Shown here in pieces: positions 27,488-36,712 of a stretch of DNA of 64,000 nucleotides (positions are counted from its first letter, which is position 1; each line of letters starts with the position of its first letter). The DNA is from VAZQ01 sp963744275 (GTDB lineage: Bacteria; Pseudomonadota; Alphaproteobacteria; Rhizobiales; Xanthobacteraceae): contig CAVUSX010000025.1 of NCBI GenBank assembly GCA_963744275.1, forward strand, positions 310,001 through 374,000. The letters run 5' to 3'. The notes under the pieces are model-generated. The model was not told the DNA's origin. It did not search any database and saw only the letters and a list, made by a program, of their open reading frames with translations. The position numbers and the translations under genes were made by a program.

Positions 27488-28544
27488 CCACAACGACCAT
27501 GCCGGATGCCAAGGAGGGCGCCGAGCCCGCCGGCGCCTGGGCGCAATCGGCCAAGCTCGCGTTCCGGTTCTTGTTCCTCGTGGTCTGCCTGGCCGCGCTC
27601 GGCTGGTCGGTGTCGAACTTCCGCCAGGTGCCGCCCGAGAGCCGCGCCATCATCTATCGCTTCGGCAGCATCGTGCGGCAGCAGGGCGCCGGGCTGCTCA
27701 TGGCGCTGGCCGCGGCCGATCGAGCAGGTGGTGCTGCTGCCCTCGGAGGATCGCCAGATCGAATTCCAGATCGATCAGTTCGAGCCCGACTCCGCGGTCG
27801 GCGGCGATTTCATGATCAGCGACTATGCGCGCGAGAACACCGCCTTCCTGCTCTCAGGCGATGCCAGCGTGGTGCATCTGCAGGCCTCGCTGCTCTATCA
27901 GATCACCGATCCGGCGGCCTATATCCTGGCGGCCGAGCATGTCGCTCCGGCCTTGCAGCGGCTGTTCGTGGCGAGCGCGGTCGCGGTCTGCGCCTCGCGC
28001 GATCTCGACACCATCCTGGTGGCGCGCCCCGAGCTGGACTTCGGGCTCGACGGCGGCCGCGCGCGCCGGCCGCGAGCAATTGCGCGCCGATCTGATGAAC
28101 GCGATCAATCACCGGATCGACGACCTCGCGGGCGCGGGCGCGAGCCTCGGCATCAAGGTGAGCCGGGTCGATCTCGCGGCTGCGATCCCGAGCGGCGCCA
28201 AGAGCGCCTTCGATTACGTCCTGATCGCCTCGCAGCAGGCCGACCGCGACATCGCCGAAGCCCGCACCGGCGCCGCCATGACGGCGCTGCGGGCGAACCA
28301 GGACCGCGACCGGACCTTGACCGATGCCGACGCCAAGGCCGAGGAGAAGGTCACCGACGCCAAGTCGCGCACGGCCGCCATCGCGGCGCTGGCCAACGGA
28401 TCGCCGGGCCTGTCCGGCGATATGCTCACCACCCGGATTTACTACGATCGCATCGGCGCCCTGCTGGCCAAGGCGGCGCGCGTCGATACCGTGGACAATG
28501 ATGGCGGCATCCAGCTGATGCTGCCGGGACCGGTGCCCCGATGA
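27484..28544 (+). CDS. SPFH protein (HflK/HflC-like), two frameshifts
   Basis: Start ATG 27484 has AGGAGG 8 bases upstream. A single helix (FRFLFLVVCLAALGWSVSNF) precedes the SPFH start VPPESRAIIYRFGSIVRQQG. The frame shifts +1 near 27718 and resumes at PIEQVVLLPSEDRQIEFQID. SGDASVVHLQASLLYQITDP is the HflK-type core strand pair. A second +1 shift near 28066 follows ARPELDFGLDGG, then REQLRADLMNAINHRIDDLA and the coiled coil FDYVLIASQQADRDIAEART. Corrected length is about 352 residues. Third SPFH protein of the coupled set; its stop overlaps the ATPase start (ATGA). SPFH proteins assemble into large membrane cages, here perhaps a hetero-oligomer of three different subunits. Confidence 0.82.
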
Positions 28545-30634
28545 CCATGACCGCCGAGACCGCCGATGCAGCCCTGCCGCCGACGGCGGGCGACGGCCTG
28601 CTGAGCCGCGCCGAGCAGCTCTCGCTCGGCCTTCGCCTCACCCTCTCGCTCATCGCCGGCGGCTGCCTCATCCTGGCGACCGCGCTGCAGTTCCTGGTGC
28701 CGAACCAGCGCGACGTGGCGGAGCTGGTGGCCGGGATCGCGGCCTTGCTGGTGGCGGTGCCGGCGCTGTCGGCCGCCTGGCAGTCGCTGCGCTATCCGGA
28801 TCTGCACGGCATCACGGACCAGCTGATCGCGCTCGCCCTGATCGCGGCCTGGGCGGCCGGCGACCTGATGACGGCGGCGCTGCTGCCGCTGGTCATGACG
28901 CTCGGACACATCCTGGAGGAGCGCTCCCTGCTCGGCTCGCAGGAAGCCATCCGGGCGCTGAGCAAGCTGACCCAGGTCAAGAGCCGCCGCCTGCTGCCGA
29001 ACGGCCAGCTCGAGGAGGTGAACACCCAGGCGCTGCGGGTCGGCGATATGATCGATCTGCGCGCCGGCGATCTCATTCCGGCCGACGGCGTGGTCCATGA
29101 GGGCGCCTCCAGCGTCGATACCGCATCGATCACCGGTGAATCGGTTCCGGTCGAGGTGCAGGTCGGCAACGAGGTCTTGAGCGGCTCGATCAACGGCGAC
29201 GGCCATATGCTGGTGCGGCTCACGCGCGTGGGCGAGGATTCCACGCTGGGCCGGGTCATCGCGCTCTTGCAGGACGCCGAGGGGGCGAAGCCCCCCGTCA
29301 CCCGGCTGCTCGAGCGCTACGCCGAACGCTACATGGTGCTGGTGCTGCTGATCGCGGCCGGCACCTGGTTCGCGACCAGCAATACGGTGGCGGCGCTGGC
29401 GGTTCTGGTCGCCTCCTGCCCCTGCGCCCTGGTGCTGGCCGCGCCCGCCACCTCGATTGCCGCGATCGCGGTGGCGAGCCGCCACGGCATCCTGGTCAAG
29501 GGCGCCGCCTTCCTGGAAAATCTCGCGACCGTCGATGCGGTGGTGTTCGACAAGACCGGCACCGTCACGGTCGGCCAGCTGCAGCTGGTGGAAGCGCGCG
29601 CCGAGCCCGGCGTCGATCAACGCGACCTCAAGGCGCTGGCCGGCAGTCTGGCGGGCGCCAGCAATCATCCGGTCAGCCGCGCGCTCGCGACCCTGGCCGA
29701 GCCCGGCCGGCATGTGCTCCAGGACATCAAGGAATCGCGCGGCCTGGGCGTGGTCGGCCTGGAGGGGCCGCAGGTCGTCGCGCTCGGCCGCGCCGAGCTG
29801 TTCAAGGAGCTCGGCATCGCGATCTCGGAGCCGCCCAACCACGACGGCCCCATGGTGGGGGTCGCGCGCGGCACCCAATTCCTGGGCTGGATGCTGCTCG
29901 CCGACGAGCCGCGGCCGGAGGCGCGCGAGGCCATCGACGATCTGCGCGAGCTCGGGCTGCGCCGCCAGGTGCTCCTGACCGGCGACCGTCCCGCCGTCGC
30001 GCTCCGCATCGCCGAGTTCCTGGGCCTGCCGAACATCCGCTCCGAGGCGCTGCCGGCCCAGAAGATGACCTATGTGCTGGACGAGATCCGCGCCGGCTAC
30101 CGCCCCATGGTGGTGGGCGACGGGATCAACGATTCGCTGGCGCTCAAGGTCGGCGCCGTCGGCATCGCGATGGGGGCGCGCGGCACCGACGTGGCGCTGG
30201 CCTCCGCCGACCTCGTCCTGATGACCAACGATCTGCGGCGGCTGGGAACCTGCATCCGCCTGAGCCGCCGCTGCCGCCGCACCATCTACGCCAATGTGAG
30301 CATCGGGCTCGGCTGGACGGTGGTGATCGTGGCCATGGCCGCCACCGGTGGGCTCGGCGCCAGCGGCGCCATCATCGCGGCGCTCCTGCACAATGTCAGC
30401 ACCGTGGTGGTGATGGCCAATGCGGGGCGGCTGTTGAAGTTCCAGGAGGCGCTGGCTGTAGCGCTCACTGAATGCCCGGCGGCCTGCAAATATTGCAGGT
30501 CCACGAACCGCTCGGCGGGCGGTGCCGGGGAGGGGATGGCGCCGACCTGCGCCATCAGGGCGATCACCCGGTTGAACGCGGCCATGTCCAGTTCGCCCTT
30601 GCGCGGCAGCACGTGCTTCCCCGGCTCCAGATAG
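28541..30634 (+). CDS. P1B-type metal-translocating ATPase
   Basis: Pump for soft or transition metal ions. Motifs in order: TGES in TASITGESVPVEV (actuator), SCPCALV (metal-selecting CPC in the membrane), DKTGT with the phosphorylated Asp, SNHPVSRAL (the HP motif of P1B pumps), TGDRPAVALRIAEF and VVGDGINDS (hinge). There is no N-terminal HMA or Cys-rich metal domain; that role may fall to the His-rich SPFH protein two genes upstream. The homologous protein ends about KFQE near 30450. The remaining roughly 55 residues are antisense to the next gene and probably appear only because a stop was lost to an indel. CPC alone does not settle Cu versus Zn/Cd. Confidence 0.9.
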   Translation: MTMTAETADAALPPTAGDGLLSRAEQLSLGLRLTLSLIAGGCLILATALQFLVPNQRDVAELVAGIAALLVAVPALSAAWQSLRYPDLHGITDQLIALALIAAWAAGDLMTAALLPLVMTLGHILEERSLLGSQEAIRALSKLTQVKSRRLLPNGQLEEVNTQALRVGDMIDLRAGDLIPADGVVHEGASSVDTASITGESVPVEVQVGNEVLSGSINGDGHMLVRLTRVGEDSTLGRVIALLQDAEGAKPPVTRLLERYAERYMVLVLLIAAGTWFATSNTVAALAVLVASCPCALVLAAPATSIAAIAVASRHGILVKGAAFLENLATVDAVVFDKTGTVTVGQLQLVEARAEPGVDQRDLKALAGSLAGASNHPVSRALATLAEPGRHVLQDIKESRGLGVVGLEGPQVVALGRAELFKELGIAISEPPNHDGPMVGVARGTQFLGWMLLADEPRPEAREAIDDLRELGLRRQVLLTGDRPAVALRIAEFLGLPNIRSEALPAQKMTYVLDEIRAGYRPMVVGDGINDSLALKVGAVGIAMGARGTDVALASADLVLMTNDLRRLGTCIRLSRRCRRTIYANVSIGLGWTVVIVAMAATGGLGASGAIIAALLHNVSTVVVMANAGRLLKFQEALAVALTECPAACKYCRSTNRSAGGAGEGMAPTCAIRAITRLNAAMSSSPLRGSTCFPGSR

Positions 30635-31450
30635 GGCGCGAAAATCTCCGCCGCGACCTTGGGCGAGCACGCCGGTTTCCACCATGATCCCGGTGACTTC
30701 GTCGCGGTTCTTTGGATCGTTCATGAAGCCATAGGCGGACGCCATGGCGCGCGCGAAGCGCGTGAGCGTGTCCTTGTTCTGCTCGCCCCAGGCGCGCCGC
30801 GTCATGTCGACGTTGAACAGCAGATCGGCGCCCGCCTCGTAGGTGAAGGCGAGCCGCGGAAAGCCTTGCCCGATGGCGTCGAGATCCTCCGGCTGGCCCA
30901 TGGGCACGGCGGCGCATTCGCCCGATTTGAGGCAGGCGAAGCGGGCCGCGGTGCCGACCACGACCTTGCTGGCGAAATCCGTCATTCCGAGATGCGCGCG
31001 GGCGAGGAGCCGCAGGGTCGACAAGGTGATGGTGTCGCCGGGCGTCGACAGGCCCAGCGTCTTTCCCTTGAGGTCCGCGAAAGTCTTGATCTCGGGTCGC
31101 GCAATGAGACTGTAGATGGGGTTGCTGGTCTGGCTCATGATCGCCACCGCGTCGGAGCCCTTGAGCACCGCCTGGATCAGGTAGGGGGTGGCGTTCTTGC
31201 CGGCATCGATCTCGCCCTTGTCGAGCGCCGCCACGATCCGGTCGGTACCGCCCGGGATGGGAACCACCACCAGATTGATGCCTTCGCGGACAAAGAAATT
31301 CTTGCGCTGCGCGACCGTGAGCGGCAGCGACGAGAGGCCGCCGGCGCCGGCGGCGTTCTGCCCGTAGCGGAGCGTGATCAGCTCATCGCCGCGCGCCGCA
31401 CCGGCCAGGCTCGCGCACAGGAGCGCCGCACGCAGGATGTGACGGTTCAT
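30465..31450 (-). CDS. ABC transporter substrate-binding protein (NMT1/SsuA family), two frameshifts
   Basis: Signal peptide AALLCASLAGAARGDE. The mature domain carries GLSSLPLTVAQRKNFFVREG, PGGTDRIVAALDKGEIDAGK, ADLKGKTLGLSTPGDTITLS and RFACLKSGECAAVPMGQPED, the bilobed fold of nitrate/sulfonate/pyrimidine-precursor receptors. The frame shifts +1 near 30660 and resumes at LPRKGELDMAAFNRVIALMA. A second +1 shift near 30480 restores the natural end AAGIQ with TGA at 30467-30465. Corrected length is about 327 residues. The start overlaps the idi stop by 4 bp, so it belongs to the thioesterase-idi transcript. No cognate permease or ATPase is adjacent. Confidence 0.8.
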
Positions 31451-32016
31451 GATCCCTCCCGCTGGCTGATCTCGGCCTCAATGTGCCGCGCGATCTCGTC
31501 GTGGTGATTGCGGATATAGTGCTTCATCCAATACGTGAAGGAGCCCGGCTTCTGCTTGATGCGCCGGTTGATGTCACGCAGGCTCAAGAATTCGAGGTCC
31601 ACGACCTCGGCCGGGTTGGGCTGCGGCTGCGACTTGAGGCGCCCGAAATACACATACACGAGCTCGTTTTCCTGCATGCCATGGTCGAGCGCGGCCTGGT
31701 AGCGGGCGAGGAATCCGAACCGCAGCGGATCGGTGACGCCGAGCTCCTCGTCGAGCCGGCGGCGGGCGGCCGTCACGGTGCGCTCGCCCGGACGCGGATG
31801 CCCGCAGCAGGAGTTCGCCCACAGGCCGCCCGAATGGTATTTGCGCGGGTTGCGCCGCTGCAGCAGGATGCGGCCGCGCTCATCGAGCATGAAGATCGAG
31901 AACGCGCGATGCAGCAAGCCCTGCCGATGGATCGCCTGCTTGGGCGCGGCGCCCACCGCCCGGTTGCCTTCATCGACCAGGATCAGCGGTTCGTCGGACC
32001 CCTTCGGGAGCCTCAT
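31447..32016 (-). CDS. idi: Isopentenyl-diphosphate delta-isomerase, type I (Nudix fold)
   Basis: 189 residues. It interconverts IPP and DMAPP in isoprenoid synthesis. RAFSIFMLDERGRILLQRRN opens the Nudix fold. WANSCCGHPRPGE holds the catalytic Cys of type I enzymes, RRRLDEELG the metal-binding Nudix helix, and ENELVYVYFG the second catalytic Glu region with the conserved Tyr. Overlaps by 4 bp both the upstream thioesterase and the downstream binding-protein gene, so the three are translated together. It lies opposite a divergent UbiD-UbiX pair, whose cofactor synthesis consumes a dimethylallyl phosphate; that may explain the placement (inference). Confidence 0.92.
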   Translation of the reverse strand: MRLPKGSDEPLILVDEGNRAVGAAPKQAIHRQGLLHRAFSIFMLDERGRILLQRRNPRKYHSGGLWANSCCGHPRPGERTVTAARRRLDEELGVTDPLRFGFLARYQAALDHGMQENELVYVYFGRLKSQPQPNPAEVVDLEFLSLRDINRRIKQKPGSFTYWMKHYIRNHHDEIARHIEAEISQREGS

Positions 32017-32435
32017 GGGGTGCCCCGGACTTGATCGGCGCGCTTGGCGGCCTTGGCCTTGAGGCGCGCGATGGTCTTTTGGACGTCGACCACGAAGCGC
32101 GTATGGGTGCCGCGACCGATCTCGTCGAGCTCGTCCCTGGCCGCGACCTCGAAGGTCACCTTGCGGCCTTCGACCGCCGTCACCCGCGCCGTGATCTCGA
32201 CCGTCATTCCGGGCAATGTCGGCGCCAGGTGCCGGACCGCGACCTCGACCCCGACCGAATCCTCGCCCGCGTCGGCATGCGCCAGAATGAGATCGCGACA
32301 GGTGTATTCGATGTCGCCGATCATCCAGGGGGTGGCGTAGACGCGGCCTTCCTCGCCCATGAAGCCGATGGTCCGGCCAGGATCGACGGTGATGCGGTTC
32401 ACCCGCGCTACGCCGGGCTGCAGGCTTGCCTTCAT
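32013..32435 (-). CDS. FlK-like hotdog-fold thioesterase
   Basis: 140 residues from ATG 32435. NRITVDPGRTIGFMGEEGRV, YATPWMIGDIEYTCRDLILA, SVGVEVAVRHLAPTLPGMTV and RGTHTRFVVDVQKTIARL follow the fluoroacetyl-CoA thioesterase (FlK) pattern, including the THxR near the C-terminus. Hydrolyses an acyl-CoA of unknown identity. First gene of the thioesterase-idi-binding protein transcript. Its start faces the UbiD gene across about 120 bp, which must hold both promoters. Confidence 0.82.
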   Translation of the reverse strand: MKASLQPGVARVNRITVDPGRTIGFMGEEGRVYATPWMIGDIEYTCRDLILAHADAGEDSVGVEVAVRHLAPTLPGMTVEITARVTAVEGRKVTFEVAARDELDEIGRGTHTRFVVDVQKTIARLKAKAAKRADQVRGTP

Positions 32436-32556
32436 TGGATCTCCTGGGTCGCGCCTTATGGCGGCTTCCGGTCTTTGCGAATATGCTCTATCCGTCGTCG
32501 CTCGCCGTTGTCCAGGCCGGCTGATGCCTTCGCGGCGGCAATCGACGGGAGGAACC

Positions 32557-34096
32557 TTGGCCGAGCAAGCAACTGATCCCAAGCCCGATCTCATGAGCAA
32601 CCCGATCGGCGGCGGCGCGCCGCCGCTCGCGGCGTCGAGCTCGAACGTCGATCCGCGCCTCGCCTATGACGATCTGCGCCAATGGATCGAGGAGGCGCGC
32701 AAGCTCGGCGAGATCAAGGAGGTCCAGAACCTGTCCTGGCAGCGCGACATCGGCATGGTGGCCGAGATGGCGCTGCACGACGACGCCGCTTCCTGCTTCA
32801 TCTTCGAGGACGTGCCCGGCACCATCAAGGGCAGCCGCATCCTGGTGAATTTCTTCGGCGGCAAGCGCAAGAACATGACGCTCGGCTTTCCGACCGAGCT
32901 GTCCAAGATCGAGCTCTCGGAAGGCTTTCGCACCCACTTCATGGGACCGATGAAGCGCATCGCACCTCGATACGTGAACGACGGCCCGATCTTCGAGAAC
33001 GTGCTCAAGGGCGACGACGTCGATCTCGGCAAATTCCCGGCCCCGCAATGGCACGAGCCGGACGGCGGCCGCTATATCGGCACCGGCTGCTTCAACGTCA
33101 TGCGCGATCCCGACGACGGCTGGATCAATTGCGGGACCTATCGGGTCATGATCCACGACGCCAAGTCGGCCGGCTTCTACATCTCGCCCGGCAAGCACGG
33201 CCGCCAGATGCGCGACAAATACAAGGCGCGCGGCGAGGCCATGCCGGTCGCGGTGGTCTGCGGCGGCGATCCCATGACGTTTCTCATGGCCTGCAGCGAG
33301 GTGCCGTTCGGGGTGAGCGAATACGAGGTCGTCGGCGGCATGCGCGGCAAGCCGGTCGACGTGATCAAAGGGCCGCTCACCGGCCTGCCGATCCCGGCCA
33401 ATGCGGAGATCGTGCTGGAGGGGTTCGTCGAGCCCGGCAACGAGCGCATCGAGGGGCCGTTCGGCGAATGGACCGGCTATTACGCCAGCGATCTGCGGCC
33501 CGAGCCGGTGCTCGACATCAAGGCCATCTACCACCGCAACGATCCGATCCTGCTGGGCTGCTCGCCGCAGCGTCCGCCCGACGAGATCTGCCGCTATCGC
33601 GCCGTGGTCCGCTCCGGCCTGTTGCGCGAGAACATCGAGAAGGCGGGCGTGCCCGGCGTCACGGCGGCCTGGGCGCACGAGGTCGGCAATGCGCGGCTCC
33701 TGCTCGCGGTCGCGATCAGCCAGCGTTATCCGGGCCATGCCAAGCAGGCCGGCCACATCGCCACCATGTGCCATGTGGGCGCCTATTGCGGGCGCTACAC
33801 CATCGTGGTCGACGACGATATCGACGTCTCCAACCTGGAGGAGGTGATCTGGGCGCTGATCACGCGCTCCGATCCCGGCGACCTCGATCGACATCGTGCG
33901 CAACGCCTGGTCGACGCCGCTCGATCCGCGCATCGAGCCCGAGCGCAAGGCGGCGGGCGACTATACCAACAGCCGCGCCGTCATCGACGCCTGCCGGCCG
34001 TACCATTGGCGCGACAAGTTCCCGGCCGTGAACCTGCCTTCGCCGGAGCGGCGGCGCCTGGCGCTGCAGATGTTCGGCCACCTGTTCAAGCCCTGA
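32557..34096 (+). CDS. UbiD-family prenyl-FMN-dependent decarboxylase, one frameshift
   Basis: Reversible decarboxylation of an aromatic or unsaturated acid. TTG 32557 is taken as start because GGGAGGA lies 4-10 bases before it; ATG 32593 is the alternative. YDDLRQWIEEARKLGEIKEV and FEDVPGTIKGSRILVNFFGG are the N-terminal domain. YIGTGCFNVMRDPDDGWINC through MIHDAKSAGFYISPGKHGRQ form the cofactor and metal pocket, and EGPFGEWTGYYASDLRPEPV carries conserved acidic residues of the active site. The frame shifts +1 near 33885 and resumes at IDIVRNAWSTPLDPRIEPE, ending at 34096 (about 512 residues). Followed after 107 bp by UbiX, which makes its cofactor. Substrate unknown; the neighbourhood suggests an aromatic acid. 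Confidence 0.88.
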
Positions 34097-34203
34097 CCCT
34101 ACCGCCCCAGCCGGGGAGGGACGGGGAGGGGGAGTTGCGGCCGCGCGGCGCGGCGGCTATGGCTGAAACGTCTGGAACAAGCGCTTAAGTTGCGAGGAGC
34201 TCT

Positions 34204-34830
34204 ATGCGACGCCTCATTGTCGGCATGACCGGTTCGACCGGCGCCGTCTTCGGAATCCGGCTCTTGGAGGCGTTGAAGCATGCTGAGGTCGAATCCCACC
34301 TCATCATCAGCAAGTGGGCGCAACGCACCATCGAGCACGAGACCCGCCACACCATCGAGCAGGTGCGGGCGCTCGCGACCGTGGTCCACAGCCAGGGCGA
34401 CATGGGGGCCTCGATCTCCTCGGGCTCGTTCATCACCGAAGGCATGGTGGTCATTCCCTGCTCGGTGCGCACGCTCGGGGGCATCGCCAACGGCTATGGC
34501 GAGCACCTGGTGCATCGCGCCGCCGACGTCATCTTGAAGGAGCGCCGGCGGCTGGTGCTGGTGGTGCGCGAGACCCCGTTGTCCGAGGTCCATCTGGAGA
34601 ACATGCTCAAGCTGGCCCGCATGGGGGTGGTGATGCTGCCGCCGATGCCGGCCTTCTACAACCATCCGCAGACGGTCGACGATATCGTGGACCACATCGT
34701 GTTCCGGGTGCTCGACCAGTTCGGCATCGCGGCACCCTTTGCCAAGCGCTGGGACGGCCACATGCAGACCGCCGCCAAGATCACGGCGGTCGGCGCCGCT
34801 GCGCCAAAAGGCGCGGCGAATAGGGAGTAG
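34204..34830 (+). CDS. ubiX: Flavin prenyltransferase UbiX
   Basis: 208 residues. It joins a dimethylallyl group to FMN to make prenyl-FMN for UbiD enzymes. GMTGSTGAVFGIRLLEAL is the N-terminal FMN-binding loop, IISKWAQRTIEHET and MGASISSGSF the prenyl-phosphate pocket, GMVVIPCSVRTLGGIANGYG the conserved core, and ERRRLVLVVRETPLSEVHLE plus PPMPAFYNHPQTVDDIVDHI the C-terminal part. The last residues (AANRE) are already inside the family D repeat at 34816-34916, so the C-terminus may have been changed by repeat insertion. Co-transcribed with the UbiD gene. Confidence 0.92.
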   Translation: MRRLIVGMTGSTGAVFGIRLLEALKHAEVESHLIISKWAQRTIEHETRHTIEQVRALATVVHSQGDMGASISSGSFITEGMVVIPCSVRTLGGIANGYGEHLVHRAADVILKERRRLVLVVRETPLSEVHLENMLKLARMGVVMLPPMPAFYNHPQTVDDIVDHIVFRVLDQFGIAAPFAKRWDGHMQTAAKITAVGAAAPKGAANRE

Positions 34831-34916
34831 TCGAGTAGCGAGTAGCGAATAACGATCGAGGCGACGGCCCTACTCCCTACCCTCACTACTTCTACTCACT
34901 ACTCGCCATTCGCCAT
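34816..34916. repeat. Family D inverted repeat (copy 3)
   Basis: Left arm GCGAATAGGGAGTAGTCGAG and following GTAGCGA units (34816-34852). Right arm of CTACTC/ACTCGCC/ATTCGCC units (34871-34916). It begins inside the ubiX stop region and ends about 20 bp before the GST start. Confidence 0.75.
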
Positions 34917-34939
34917 TTAACCGCTGAGAGCTCCGCCCG

Positions 34940-35638
34940 ATGATCGATTTCTACGCGTTGACAAGCCCGAACGTGCGCAAGATCTTCATCATGCTCGAGG
35001 AGATCGAGCTGCCCTACAGGATCATTCCGGTCGACGTATGGAAGGGCGACAATTACGATCCCGCTTTTCGCAAGATCAATCCGAACGGGAAGATCCCGGT
35101 CATCGTCGACAACGAGGGGCCGCTCGGGCGTCCGTATACGGTCATCGAGTCGGGCGCCATCCTCATGTATCTGGCCGACAAGACCGGCCGCTTCCTGCCG
35201 AAGGAGACGGCGGCGCGCTACGAGACCATCCAATGGCTGATGATCCAGCTGACCGGGGTCGGCCCGGCGTTCGGACAGCTCACGCATTTCAAGCTGTTCG
35301 CGCCGCCCGGGAACGATTATTCGCTGAGCCGCTTCCAGACCGAGGTGCGGCGGCTCTACGACGTGCTGGAGGGGCGGCTCGCCGTGAGCGCCTATCTGGG
35401 CGGACCGGATTACAGCATCGCCGATATGGCGACCTATCCGTGGGCCGCCAATCATCAGCGCCAGGGCGTGAGCTTCGAGGACAAGCCCAATCTCGCGCGC
35501 TGGCATGCCGCCATTGCGGCGCGGCCGGCGGTCGAGCGCGCCACCCGCAAGGTCGAGGCCATGCCGACCAGCCGCGACCATGCCAAGCCCGACGACGTCG
35601 ATCGCTTTTTCGGCCGCGGGCGCTATGCCAGGCCTTGA
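34940..35638 (+). CDS. Glutathione S-transferase family protein
   Basis: 232 residues. Thioredoxin-like N-terminal domain (YALTSPNVRKIFIMLEEIEL, INPNGKIPVIVD, then ESGAILMYLADKTGRFLP, the glutathione gamma-glutamyl site with the conserved ES). The helical C-terminal domain contains PDYSIADMATYPWA, the usual N-capping box. The layout is that of the bacterial YfcG/YghU-like group. Sits 300 bp downstream of UbiX and 30 bp before a Bug receptor gene, so probably shares their transcript. Substrate not predictable. Confidence 0.88.
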   Translation: MIDFYALTSPNVRKIFIMLEEIELPYRIIPVDVWKGDNYDPAFRKINPNGKIPVIVDNEGPLGRPYTVIESGAILMYLADKTGRFLPKETAARYETIQWLMIQLTGVGPAFGQLTHFKLFAPPGNDYSLSRFQTEVRRLYDVLEGRLAVSAYLGGPDYSIADMATYPWAANHQRQGVSFEDKPNLARWHAAIAARPAVERATRKVEAMPTSRDHAKPDDVDRFFGRGRYARP

Positions 35639-35668
35639 CGGCTGCGTCGGCGCCAAGAGGAGGACAGC

Positions 35669-36691
35669 ATGCCGGGATCGATGCGCGCCCTGATGTTGAT
35701 CGCCTGCTGCGTCGGCGCCGCGACGCCGCTTTCCGCCCAATCGCCGGCGGAATTCTACAAAGGCAAGCAGATCCGCATGGTGGTGGGCACCGAGCCCGGG
35801 CAGGACTACGACACCTGGGGGCGGCTGGTCGCCCGCCATATGCGGCAATACATTCCGGGCAATCCGCCCTTCGTGATCGAGAACATGCCCGGCGCCGGCT
35901 CGCTCATCGCCGCCAATTACCTCTACAACAAGGCCGCGCAGGACGGCACCACGCTCGGCATGGTCAGCCGCAACATTCCCAATTACGCGCTCATGCGGCA
36001 GCCCAACGTCAACTACGATCCCCTGAAGTTCAACTGGATCGGCAGCCCGGAGCTCACCCATCGGGGCTGCTATGCGCGTTCCGATTCCGGCATCAAGTCG
36101 CCGGAGGATCTGTTCGTGCGCGAGCTCGTGGTCGGCGGCGACGGCGCCGGCACCGCGCTGACCGAGACGCCGCTGCTCTTGAAGAACCTGCTCGGCATGA
36201 AGTTCAAGCTCATCGACGGCTACAAGGGCGCGACCGCCGTCGTCCTGGCGATGGAGCGCGGCGAGCTCGAAGGCATCTGCCAGACCACCAGCGCGTTCCA
36301 GGGCTCGGCCCAGCACCTCCTGGACGACGGTACCTTCCGCATCCTGTTCACCACCGAGCCCGAGCCGGTGCCCGAGCTCAAGGTGCCGACCATCTTCGCC
36401 TATGCCAAGACCGACGAGCAGCGGAAGATCCTGGAGGTCCATGCCTCCAGCCTCGAGCTCGGCCGGCCCGTCCTGGCGCCGCCGAACGTGCCGGCCGACC
36501 GCGTCGCCGCGTTGCGCCAGGCCTTCGATGCCGCCATGCGGGATCCGGCGCTGCTCGAGGAGGCCAAGCAGATGAAGCTGACCGTGGAGGCGCGCTCGGG
36601 CGAGGCGATCACGGCCGCCATCCGCACCGTCGCGGAGCTGCCGCCGGAGCTGGTCGCCAAGGCGGCGCGCATGACGCGGATTCAACAATAA
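35669..36691 (+). CDS. Tripartite tricarboxylate transporter receptor (Bug) protein
   Basis: 340 residues with signal peptide LMLIACCVGAATPLSAQ. YKGKQIRMVVGTEPGQDYDT, PFVIENMPGAGSLIAANYLY, YDPLKFNWIGSPELTHRGCY, LAMERGELEGICQTTSAFQG and IFAYAKTDEQRKILEVHASS are the Bug-family blocks. It lies between a GST and an SDR gene. The small TctA/TctB components are absent, so it is an orphan carboxylate receptor. Confidence 0.9.
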   Translation: MPGSMRALMLIACCVGAATPLSAQSPAEFYKGKQIRMVVGTEPGQDYDTWGRLVARHMRQYIPGNPPFVIENMPGAGSLIAANYLYNKAAQDGTTLGMVSRNIPNYALMRQPNVNYDPLKFNWIGSPELTHRGCYARSDSGIKSPEDLFVRELVVGGDGAGTALTETPLLLKNLLGMKFKLIDGYKGATAVVLAMERGELEGICQTTSAFQGSAQHLLDDGTFRILFTTEPEPVPELKVPTIFAYAKTDEQRKILEVHASSLELGRPVLAPPNVPADRVAALRQAFDAAMRDPALLEEAKQMKLTVEARSGEAITAAIRTVAELPPELVAKAARMTRIQQ

Positions 36692-36712
36692 CTTTGGACA
36701 GGGGAGGTTTCG

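Noticed and set aside
28442..31450. A 1,002-codon minus-strand frame
   Set aside because: Only the first 270 codons or so (from 31450) are the binding protein. The rest is antisense to the P1B ATPase and has the His/Arg/Gly-rich look of shadow frames in GC-rich DNA.
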